DNA of 6,297 nt from the NCBI GenBank assembly GCA_021737525.1, contig JAIPDU010000100.1, positions 1 through 6,297 on the forward strand. The letters are read 5' to 3'. The position numbers and the translations under genes were made by a program. Below the pieces are notes generated by a model. That model worked only from the letters and a program-made list of their open reading frames with translations, had not been told where the DNA came from and made no database searches. This document shows positions 1 to 5,597 of this stretch, one piece after another. Numbering within the stretch: position 1 is the stretch's first letter; each line of letters opens with the position of its first letter. The DNA comes from Desulfohalobiaceae bacterium. Lineage in GTDB: Bacteria > Desulfobacterota > Desulfovibrionia > Desulfovibrionales > Desulfothermaceae.

Positions 1-60
1 ACATAAGGCTCTGCCAGGACAAGTGCCGTCATCCGGGGCCGCGCTGACTCGTAACCGGCG

Positions 61-200
61 TCCGATATCCGACATCCGACTTCCGATATCCGACATCTGA
101 TATCCGATATCCGACATCCGACTTCCGATATCCGACATCTGATATCCGATATCCGACGTCCGACATCCGACTTCCGACGTCCGACATCCGATCTCCGACT
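61..200. repeat. 7-bp tandem repeat array (20 units) with 42-bp higher-order period
   Basis: Twenty consecutive 7-bp units with consensus TCCGAYN on the plus strand. With a=TCCGATA, b=TCCGACA, c=TCCGACT and d=TCTGATA, positions 61-102 read a-b-c-a-b-d, and 103-144 repeat this exactly, giving an identical 42-bp direct repeat. The remaining units, 145-200, are a degenerate mix that adds TCCGACG and TCCGATC. The array abuts the 8-bp array with one base between, and both share a CGACT core. There are no unique spacers, so it is not CRISPR. Bases 1-60 beyond it hold no recognisable gene, terminator or repeat. Confidence 0.95.
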
Positions 201-201
201 C

Positions 202-265
202 CGACTCACCGACTCACTGACTTACTGACTTACTGACTTACTGACTTACTGACTCACCGACTCAC
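202..265. repeat. 8-bp tandem repeat array spanning the leuB stop codon
   Basis: Eight consecutive 8-bp units, read on the plus strand: CGACTCAC twice, TGACTTAC four times, TGACTCAC once, CGACTCAC once. The four identical units sit in the centre and the C-starting variants at both ends, as expected if the middle expanded most recently. Positions 246-265 are also coding for the last residues and stop of leuB. Because 8 is not a multiple of 3, the TAA (minus strand) and TGA (plus strand) in successive units fall in all three frames of each strand. Confidence 0.95.
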
Positions 266-1337
266 GGATCCCGGCCGCGACAAGGTCCCCCATCCGGGAA
301 CAGGCCACAGCCGCCTCCCCCTCGCGGGCGAGGTCCCCGGGACGATAGCCCTGTTCCAGGACCGCAGCCACAGCCCCCTCCACGGACAGGGCCTCCCGCT
401 CCAGTCCCAGGCTGTAGCGCAGCAGCATGGCCAGGGAGAGGATCGCGGCCAGGGGATTGGCCAGATCCCGTCCGGCAATGTCCGGAGCGGAGCCGTGCAC
501 CGGCTCAAACAGGCCCAGGCCCGAAGCGCTCAGGGAGGCGGAGGGCAACAGCCCGATGGATCCGGTGATGCTCGCGGCCTCGTCGGAGAGGATGTCCCCG
601 AAGAGGTTGGAGGTCAGGATCACGTCGAACTGAGAGGGGTCGCGCACGAGCTGCATGGCGGCATTGTCCACGTACATGTGGGACAGCTCCACATCGGGGT
701 ATTCCGCGGCGACCTCCCGGACCACCTCGCGCCACAGCTCGGAAACCACGAGCACATTGGCCTTGTCCACGGAGCAGACCCGCCCTCCGCGTTTCCGGGC
801 CGAGTCGAAGGCCACCCGCGCGATCCGGGCGATCTCCTCTTCGCTGTAGCGCATGGTATTGTACGCCGCGCGGGAGCCGTCCACTTCCTCGCGGCCCTTG
901 GGCTCGCCGAAGTAGACGCCTCCGGTGAGCTCCCGGACCACGAGCAGGTCGATCCCGCCTTCCACGATATCCGGCCTGAGCAGGGATGCGCCCGCCAGCT
1001 CCCGGAAGATCACCGCGGGCCGCAGATTGGCGAAGAGCCCCAGCTCCTTGCGGATATCCAGCAGCCCCTTTTCCGGACGCTTCTCCCAGGGCTCCCCGTC
1101 CCAGCTGGGACCGCCCACCGCTCCCATGAGCACCGCGTCGCTACCGCGGCAGACTTGAAGGGTCCGCTCCGGCAGGGGACCGCCGGTTTCATCGATTGCC
1201 GCCCCGCCGATGAGGCCGTGCTCAAGATCGAAGCTGTGCCCGAAACGATCCTGTAGGGCCCCCAACGCCTTTTCCGCTTGCTCGGTCACTTCCCTGCCGA
1301 TCCCGTCTCCCGGCAGAACACAGATCCGGCTCTGCAT
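246..1337 (-). CDS. leuB: 3-isopropylmalate dehydrogenase
   Basis: Predicted cytoplasmic enzyme that oxidises and decarboxylates 3-isopropylmalate to 2-oxoisocaproate with NAD+ and a divalent metal; a transaminase encoded elsewhere would then give leucine. The 363-aa protein has LPGDGIGREV (8-17), the substrate loop KELGLFANLRP (97-107; with Arg96 and Arg106), RELTGGVYFGEP (135-146; Arg135, Tyr142), DKANVL (191-196; Lys192), Asp224 of YVDNAAMQL, FGDILSDEAASITGSIG (246-262; Asp248, Asp252) and EPVHGSAPDIAG (278-289). The GSAPDIAG form indicates NAD use and LeuB rather than NADP isocitrate dehydrogenase. The ATG at 1337 follows AAGGGGAG at 4-6 nt and gives the standard N-terminus; upstream in-frame codons to 1409 overlap leuD and are unlike the family. 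Oddly, the final residues (about ESVSQ) and the TAA stop are encoded inside an 8-bp tandem repeat that continues downstream. The tail differs from a usual LeuB end, but all catalytic parts are intact. Confidence 0.97.
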   Translation of the reverse strand: MQSRICVLPGDGIGREVTEQAEKALGALQDRFGHSFDLEHGLIGGAAIDETGGPLPERTLQVCRGSDAVLMGAVGGPSWDGEPWEKRPEKGLLDIRKELGLFANLRPAVIFRELAGASLLRPDIVEGGIDLLVVRELTGGVYFGEPKGREEVDGSRAAYNTMRYSEEEIARIARVAFDSARKRGGRVCSVDKANVLVVSELWREVVREVAAEYPDVELSHMYVDNAAMQLVRDPSQFDVILTSNLFGDILSDEAASITGSIGLLPSASLSASGLGLFEPVHGSAPDIAGRDLANPLAAILSLAMLLRYSLGLEREALSVEGAVAAVLEQGYRPGDLAREGEAAVACSRMGDLVAAGIRESVSQ

Positions 1338-1369
1338 ATCGCTCCCCTTGTTCGAGTTCCCAAGCGCCG

Positions 1370-1388
1370 CCGCGGCCTCAGGCCGCGG
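1370..1388 (-). other. Perfect GC hairpin around the leuD stop codon
   Basis: CCGCGGCC and GGCCGCGG form a perfect 8-bp, all-G/C inverted repeat whose 3-nt loop is exactly the TGA stop codon of leuD. No U tract follows in the transcribed direction, so it is not a standard intrinsic terminator. It could slow ribosomes, limit read-through or stabilise RNA between leuD and leuB. The structure is seen; the role is inferred, and GC-rich coding sequence can give such palindromes by chance. Confidence 0.5.
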
Positions 1389-1878
1389 ACTCCAGTCGCT
1401 TGCGCACATACGGGACCAACCCCCCGGACTCCAGGATCCGCCGCATGAAGTCCGGCAGCGGCCGGACCCGGATCTCCTGCTCCGTGGTCAGGTTCCGGAT
1501 GATCCCCTCTTCCGCGTCCGCCTGGATCCGGTCCCCGTCGCGGAGGATGTCCGCCCGGTCGCCCACCTCCATGAGCACGAGCCCCATGTTGAACCCGTTG
1601 CGGTAGAAGATGCGGGCGAAGCTGCGGGCGATGACCAGGGGGATCCCCGCTCCGAGCAGGGCCAGCGGGGCGTGCTCCCGCGAGGAGCCGCAGCCGAAGT
1701 TGGCCCCGGCCACAAGGATGTCCCCGGAGGTCACCCTGCTGATCCAGTCCGGGGACATCCCGGCCATGCAGTACTGCCCCAGCTCATTGGGGTCGGTGCT
1801 CACCAGATAGCGCGCCGGAATGATGGCGTCGGTGTCGATGTGGTCCCCGACGCGGTGCGCCTTGCCCGTGTAATGCAT
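1378..1878 (-). CDS. leuD: 3-isopropylmalate dehydratase, small subunit
   Basis: Small, swivelling-domain subunit of isopropylmalate isomerase and partner of LeuC. The 166-aa product contains HIDTDAIIPARYL (13-25) and the signature GANFGCGSSREHAP (58-71), which in aconitase-like enzymes contributes active-site Ser and Arg residues, then LVIARSFARIFYRNGFNMG (81-99). The length matches the short archaeal/deltaproteobacterial LeuD class rather than the roughly 200-aa enterobacterial one. I chose the ATG at 1878 because it gives the usual N-terminus (MHYTGKAHRVGDHIDTD) with AAGGA at 2 and 7 nt upstream. A longer open frame from 1956 would overlap the end of leuC and add 26 residues unlike the family. 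The stop codon sits in the loop of a perfect 8-bp GC hairpin, and leuB starts 40 bp further on. Confidence 0.96.
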   Translation of the reverse strand: MHYTGKAHRVGDHIDTDAIIPARYLVSTDPNELGQYCMAGMSPDWISRVTSGDILVAGANFGCGSSREHAPLALLGAGIPLVIARSFARIFYRNGFNMGLVLMEVGDRADILRDGDRIQADAEEGIIRNLTTEQEIRVRPLPDFMRRILESGGLVPYVRKRLESAA

Positions 1879-1880
1879 AA

Positions 1881-1905
1881 TCCTTTCCTTTGCTTTGCTT
1901 TGCTT
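1881..1905 (-). repeat. Pentanucleotide repeat forming the leuD ribosome-binding site
   Basis: On the minus strand this is three AAGCA units followed by two AAGGA units, uninterrupted, filling more than half of the 43-bp leuC-leuD spacer. The last AAGGA lies 2 nt before the leuD ATG and the one before it 7 nt away, so the second-to-last copy sits at normal Shine-Dalgarno spacing. The repeat itself is seen directly; any role in tuning leuD translation is inference. Confidence 0.8.
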
Positions 1906-1921
1906 GGCCCGTCTGTCCGGA

Positions 1922-3181
1922 TCAAATCCGGCCCGGATGGCTGATGCGCCCGGCAACGGCGCTTGCCGCGGCCACCGCCGGGCCGCTGAGGTAGACCTCG
2001 CTCTCCAGGCTGCCCATGCGGCCCTTGAAGTTGCGGTTCGTCGTGGCCAGGCAGCGCTCCCCCCCGGCCAGGATCCCCATGTGGCCGCCCAGGCACGGAC
2101 CGCAGGTGGGCGGGCCGATCACCGCGCCGGCCCGGCTGAATATCTCCAGCAGCCCCTCCTCCAGAGCCATGTGGTAGATCCGGGGCGTCGCGGGCAGGAT
2201 AATCAGGCGCAGCCCCGGGGCGACTGTGTGATCCTTCAGGATCTCCGCGGCCTGGCGCAGGTCGCTGATGCGGCCGTTGGTGCAGGACCCGATGACCACC
2301 TGGTCCAGTTTGACGTCCTCCACCTCCCGCACGGGACGGACGTTGTCCGGCAGGTGGGGGCAGGCCACCTGCGGCTCGAGCCGTCCCAGATCGATGTCCA
2401 GGCTGGACTCGTACTCCGCGTCCGCATCCGCGGCCAAGGGGGTGGCGTCCGCGCGCCCCGCGTTTCTCAGATAGGCGAAGGTCACTTCGTCCGCGGGAAA
2501 GAGCCCCGCCTTGCCCCCGGCCTCGATGGCCATGTTCGCGGCGGTCATGCGCGCCTCCGCGTCCAGGGCGGCAAGCCCGGGCCCGGAGAACTCCAGGGCC
2601 TTGTACAGGGCGCCGTCCACCCCGATGCGGCCGATGAGGTTCAGGACCACGTCCTTGCCCCCGATAAAGCGCGACGGCTCCCCCGATAGGCGGACCAGGA
2701 TGCTCGGGGGCACCTTGAACCAGGTCTCGCCCAGGACCATGGCCGCGGCGATGTCCGTGCTGCCCAGGCCCGTGGCGAAGGCGCCCAGACCGCCGTAGGT
2801 GCAGGTGTGGCTGTCCGCGCCGACAACCAGGTCCCAGGGCCCCACGAGCCCCTGCTCCGGGAGCAGGGCGTGCTCCACCCCGCAGACGCCGCCCTCGTAG
2901 TAATGGCTGATCCCGGTGCGGGCGGCGAAGTCGCGCACCAGCTTCACCTGTTCCGCGGAAGCGATGTCCTTGTTCGGGGTGAAGTGGTCGCAGACCAGGA
3001 CCACCCGCTCCGGGTCGAAGACTCGCTTCGCCCCCATCCGCTCCATGGAGTCGATGGCCAGGGGGGCGGTGATGTCGTTGGCCAGGACCAGGTCCACCCC
3101 GCATCGGACGATCTGGCCCGGCTCGTCCACCGTTTCACCGGTGTGCGCTTGAAGAAGCTTCTGGGCTAGACTGTGTCCCAT
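1922..3181 (-). CDS. leuC: 3-isopropylmalate dehydratase, large subunit
   Basis: Large, iron-sulfur-bearing subunit of isopropylmalate isomerase, which with LeuD converts 2- to 3-isopropylmalate by dehydration and rehydration in the cytoplasm. The 419-aa protein shows the aconitase-family core: VCDHFTPNKD (63-72), GADSHTCTYGGLGAFATG (121-138), IGSCTNGR (297-304) and GPPTCGPCLGG (356-366). Cys300, Cys360 and Cys363 are the expected ligands of the [4Fe-4S] cluster. NRNFKGRMG (382-390) and YLSGPAVAAASAVAG (397-411) close the domain. At about 420 aa it belongs to the shorter archaeal/HacA-like class rather than the roughly 470-aa E. coli class, matching the short partner encoded next to it. Homoaconitase is the main alternative, but leuA, leuD and leuB beside it make leucine synthesis far more likely. 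It overlaps leuA by 16 bp and ends 43 bp before leuD. Confidence 0.97.
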   Translation of the reverse strand: MGHSLAQKLLQAHTGETVDEPGQIVRCGVDLVLANDITAPLAIDSMERMGAKRVFDPERVVLVCDHFTPNKDIASAEQVKLVRDFAARTGISHYYEGGVCGVEHALLPEQGLVGPWDLVVGADSHTCTYGGLGAFATGLGSTDIAAAMVLGETWFKVPPSILVRLSGEPSRFIGGKDVVLNLIGRIGVDGALYKALEFSGPGLAALDAEARMTAANMAIEAGGKAGLFPADEVTFAYLRNAGRADATPLAADADAEYESSLDIDLGRLEPQVACPHLPDNVRPVREVEDVKLDQVVIGSCTNGRISDLRQAAEILKDHTVAPGLRLIILPATPRIYHMALEEGLLEIFSRAGAVIGPPTCGPCLGGHMGILAGGERCLATTNRNFKGRMGSLESEVYLSGPAVAAASAVAGRISHPGRI

Positions 3182-4698
3182 ACGGTTTTCTCCTCCTTGC
3201 GGGCCAGCCGGTTCAGGGCGTTGATATAGGCCTTGGCGCTGGCCACGATGATGTCCGCGTCCGACCCCCTGCCTATGGCGGTCTGTTCCTGCTGCTCGAT
3301 CTTGACCGTAACCTCGCCCTGGGCGTCGGTGCCCCCGGTGATGGAGCTCACTGTGAAGTGCAGCAGATTGGGGGACTGGCCCACGATGTTGTCGATGGCG
3401 TTGAATACGGAATCAACCGGACCGGCACCGAATTCCGCGGTCTGGCACTCATTGCCCCCCACCTCCATCTTCAGGGTGGCTGTGGGAATGGCCATGTTCC
3501 CGGACAGGGAGCTCAGGTAGAGGAGCTTGAACTTGTCCGGGATGCGGAAGATCTCCTCCAGGACCAGGGATTCCAAATCCTCCACATATACTTGTTTCTT
3601 CTTGTCCGCAAGCCTTTTCACCGCCTCGAAGACCTGGGTGTGCTGCTCATCCTCCAGCCTGTATCCCAACTGCTCCAACTGCCTCTTGCAGGCGTGCTTG
3701 CCGGAGTGCTTGCCCAGGACCATCTCCGAGGGGGGACGGCCGATGCTCTCCGGGGTCATGATCTCGTAGGTCTGCTTGTTCATGAGCATGCCGTGCTGAT
3801 GGATCCCGGCCTCGTGGGAGAAGGCGTTGCCCCCGATCACCGCCTTGTACGCCGGAATGGGCTGCCCGATAACCAGGGACAGGAGCCGGCAGGTGGGATA
3901 GACCTGCTCCGTCTGGACCCGGTTGTGCACTCCGTAGGTGTCCTCGCGGAGACGAAGGGCCATGACCACCTCCTCCAGGGCGGCGTTTCCGGCCCGCTCC
4001 CCGATGCCGTTCAGGGTCACCTCCACCTGCCTGGCCCCGGCCCGCACCGCGGACAGGGTGTTGGCCGCGGCCAGGCCCAGGTCGTTGTGACAGTGCACGC
4101 TGAGCACGGCCTGGTCCATGTTGTCCACATTCTCCCTCAAGAAGAGGACCAGCTCGTACATTTCGTGGGGCTGCACGTATCCCACCGTATCCGGGATGTT
4201 CACCGTGGTGGCCCCGTTGTCTATGGCGGTCCGCACCACCTGGACCAGAAAGTCGCGATCCGAGCGGGAGGCGTCCTCCGCGGAGAACTGCACGTTCTCC
4301 GTATAATTGCTGGCTCGCCGAACCGCCCTGGCCGTGGTCTCCAGAACCTCGTCCCGGCTCATCTCCAGCTTGTACTGCATATGGATGTCCGAGGTGGCCA
4401 GGAAGGTATGGATGCGCGGCTTTCTGGCCTCGGCTATAGCCTCCCAGCCCCTGTCGATATCCTTTTCCGAGGCCCGGCACAGGGCCGCTACCTGGGAGCT
4501 CTCCACCGACCGGGCGATCTCCTGCACCGAATCGAAGTCCCCCTGGCTGGAGGCGGGGAATCCGGCCTCGATCACGTCCACCCCCAGGGTGTCCAGCTGA
4601 CGGGCCAGCCGCTTTTTTTCCTGCTTGTTCATGGTGGCCCCGGGGGATTGCTCCCCGTCGCGCAGCGTGGTGTCCAGAACAAAGACGCGTTCAGTCAT
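3166..4698 (-). CDS. leuA: 2-isopropylmalate synthase
   Basis: Cytoplasmic enzyme predicted to condense acetyl-CoA with 2-oxoisovalerate to 2-isopropylmalate, the committed step of leucine synthesis. The 510-aa protein has an N-terminal TIM barrel with LRDGEQSPG (12-20; Arg13, Asp14, Glu16). The metal ligands are probably Asp14, His202 and His204 of SVHCHNDLG (200-208) and Asn238 of ERAGNAALEE. GGNAFSHEAGIHQHG (289-303) and LGKHSGK (328-334) follow. The C-terminal LeuA dimer/allosteric domain (about 385-505) contains FGAGPVDSVFNAID (423-436) and ASAKAYINALNRL (486-498); in this family it binds leucine for feedback inhibition. Length and domain order match full-length bacterial type-1 LeuA rather than homocitrate or citramalate synthase, although substrate choice within the superfamily is inferred from the leuCDB neighbours. 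The start is fixed by AAGGAG 7 nt upstream. The last 16 bp overlap leuC, and the codons for KEEKTVW also hold the leuC ribosome-binding site. Confidence 0.97.
   Translation of the reverse strand: MTERVFVLDTTLRDGEQSPGATMNKQEKKRLARQLDTLGVDVIEAGFPASSQGDFDSVQEIARSVESSQVAALCRASEKDIDRGWEAIAEARKPRIHTFLATSDIHMQYKLEMSRDEVLETTARAVRRASNYTENVQFSAEDASRSDRDFLVQVVRTAIDNGATTVNIPDTVGYVQPHEMYELVLFLRENVDNMDQAVLSVHCHNDLGLAAANTLSAVRAGARQVEVTLNGIGERAGNAALEEVVMALRLREDTYGVHNRVQTEQVYPTCRLLSLVIGQPIPAYKAVIGGNAFSHEAGIHQHGMLMNKQTYEIMTPESIGRPPSEMVLGKHSGKHACKRQLEQLGYRLEDEQHTQVFEAVKRLADKKKQVYVEDLESLVLEEIFRIPDKFKLLYLSSLSGNMAIPTATLKMEVGGNECQTAEFGAGPVDSVFNAIDNIVGQSPNLLHFTVSSITGGTDAQGEVTVKIEQQEQTAIGRGSDADIIVASAKAYINALNRLARKEEKTVWDTV
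3190..3198 (-). promoter_or_regulatory. leuC ribosome-binding site inside leuA
   Basis: AAGGAGGAG on the minus strand lies 8-10 nt before the leuC ATG at 3181 and inside the last codons of leuA. It is the strongest Shine-Dalgarno in the window. Together with the 16-bp gene overlap it points to coupled translation of leuA and leuC. Confidence 0.75.
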
Positions 4699-4829
4699 AT
4701 CCATTCTCCTTGAAATGCATGGTGGAATCGGCTCATATCCCGGCACAACGGCGCTCGACAGAGGAGTCCGTCCGGGCCGGAGGGCTCGGGAAACGAAATG
4801 CACAGGGCGGTATGTGGGTGGTGATCTCT
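4699..4829 (-). other. pssA-leuA intergenic gap with a weak imperfect hairpin
   Basis: This 131-bp gap is the only place between genes large enough to hold a separate leu promoter or a leader. On the transcribed strand, positions 4787-4764 can fold into an imperfect hairpin: GAG/CTC, a mismatch, CC/GG with one bulged base, and TCCG/CGGA around a GCC loop. No U-rich tract follows it, so it is not a convincing terminator. I see no good -35/-10 pair, no run of Leu codons for an attenuator leader peptide and no T-box motif on this strand. The leuA frame stays open upstream to 4803, but the family start and the ribosome-binding site lie at 4698. Either leuA is read through from psd-pssA or it has a promoter I cannot recognise. 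Confidence 0.35.
4706..4711 (-). promoter_or_regulatory. leuA ribosome-binding site that decides the start
   Basis: AAGGAG on the minus strand ends 7 nt before the ATG at 4698, which gives the family-typical N-terminus MTERVFVLDTTLRDGEQ. A second in-frame ATG at 4704 sits only 1 nt from this motif, too close for efficient use, so 4698 is preferred. Confidence 0.8.
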
Positions 4830-5597
4830 TTACGAGGGCTTACGGCGGGAAAGCCCCCGTAGGAGGAGCGCCCCGCGCCCGCTGCGATGGAGATACAGGG
4901 AGATCGGACCGGACAGGAGATAGGCCAGAAAGAGCAGAAAAGGCACCAACTGGGGCTCGGCGAGAACAAGAACGCAGACGAGCACGACGCCCACAGTGGA
5001 GCTGAAGGGATGGAGCTTGACGAACTCCAGATCCTTGAAGGAGGCGTAGTTCACATTGCTCACCATGAGCAGGGCGAGCAGAGAAATGAAGATCAGGGAG
5101 AAGGGGCCCAGGAAGGTTTCGGTGACCGCCACCGGCAGGGTGGCGGAAAAAAGGACCAGGGTGGCCAGCATGCAGGCCGCTGCCGGTGTGGGCAGACCCA
5201 CGAAGCTCTTCCTGTTCTGCTGGGTGCCCCGCAGGGTGTGCACGTTGAACCGGGCCAGACGGAGCGCGCCGCAGGCAAGGAAGAGAAAGGAGCAGGCGAT
5301 CCCCACGCGTCCGAAGCTCTGGGTTTGCCACAGGTAAATCAAAAGCGCAGGGCTCACCCCGAAGGCCACCAGGTCGGCCAAGGAATCCATCTGGATCCCG
5401 AATTCCGAGCCCGCCTTGGTCATCCGGGCCACCTTGCCGTCCAATCCGTCCAGGAGGGTGCTCACCAGGATGGCCACCGCGGCGATTCCGAAGCGGGAAT
5501 CCACGGCCCAGAGCATGCCCAGAAACGCGGCGAGCAGGCTCCCGGTGGTGAACAGATTGGGCAGTATGTACAAGCCCTTGTGCCGCACAGTGCTCAT
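4830..5597 (-). CDS. pssA: CDP-diacylglycerol--serine O-phosphatidyltransferase
   Basis: Integral membrane enzyme predicted to transfer phosphatidyl from CDP-diacylglycerol to L-serine, giving phosphatidylserine for Psd. The 255-aa protein carries a complete CDP-alcohol phosphatidyltransferase signature, D-x2-D-G-x2-A-R-x8-G-x3-D-x3-D, at residues 50-75 (Asp50, Asp53, Gly54, Ala57, Arg58, Gly67, Asp71, Asp75). The PssA hallmarks ALRLARFNV (111-119) and GLPTPAAA (134-141) separate it from PgsA-type relatives. Several hydrophobic segments follow (about 10-32, 36-49, 78-90, 98-112, 140-160, 163-180, 197-235), and the C-terminus is basic (Arg-Arg-Lys). The length is normal for the membrane-type PssA of Bacillus and proteobacteria, which is unrelated to the phospholipase-D-like E. 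coli enzyme. The ATG at 5597 overlaps the psd stop as ATGA, with a GGAG 5 nt upstream inside psd. A 131-bp gap separates its stop from leuA. Confidence 0.95.
   Translation of the reverse strand: MSTVRHKGLYILPNLFTTGSLLAAFLGMLWAVDSRFGIAAVAILVSTLLDGLDGKVARMTKAGSEFGIQMDSLADLVAFGVSPALLIYLWQTQSFGRVGIACSFLFLACGALRLARFNVHTLRGTQQNRKSFVGLPTPAAACMLATLVLFSATLPVAVTETFLGPFSLIFISLLALLMVSNVNYASFKDLEFVKLHPFSSTVGVVLVCVLVLAEPQLVPFLLFLAYLLSGPISLYLHRSGRGALLLRGLSRRKPS

Noticed and set aside
55..228. Plus-strand open frame through the 7-bp array encoding a heptapeptide repeat (SDIRHPT / SDIRHLI)
   Set aside because: The 21-bp periodicity is a direct result of a 7-bp repeat read in codons. There is no ATG, GTG or TTG start in frame, the frame is closed by TAA at 52-54 and TGA at 226-228, and no ribosome-binding site is seen.
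61..265. CRISPR array
   Set aside because: The units are 7 or 8 bp head to tail, with no unique spacers and no cas genes nearby.
1879..1956. N-terminal extension of leuD by 26 residues overlapping the end of leuC
   Set aside because: It would translate the pentamer repeat, gives residues foreign to the family, and the ATG at 1878 has AAGGA in place.
3358..4713. Long plus-strand open frame (451 codons) opposite leuA, and a similar 253-codon frame opposite leuB (495-1256)
   Set aside because: They lie antisense to strongly conserved genes with clear motifs, and their translations are low-complexity Gly/Leu/His/Pro-rich sequence typical of the reverse strand of GC-rich coding DNA.
4764..4787. 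Intrinsic terminator after pssA
   Set aside because: The stem is imperfect (one mismatch, one bulge) and no U-rich run follows on the transcribed strand.
4699..4803. N-terminal extension of leuA by 35 residues from an ATG at 4803
   Set aside because: The extension is unlike any LeuA N-terminus, and a well-placed AAGGAG supports the start at 4698.
4811..4824. GGGTGGT-like sequence near the pssA end, resembling part of a T-box motif
   Set aside because: It is on the plus strand, opposite to leuA transcription, lacks the rest of the T-box consensus, and the gap is too short for a full T-box leader on the correct strand.
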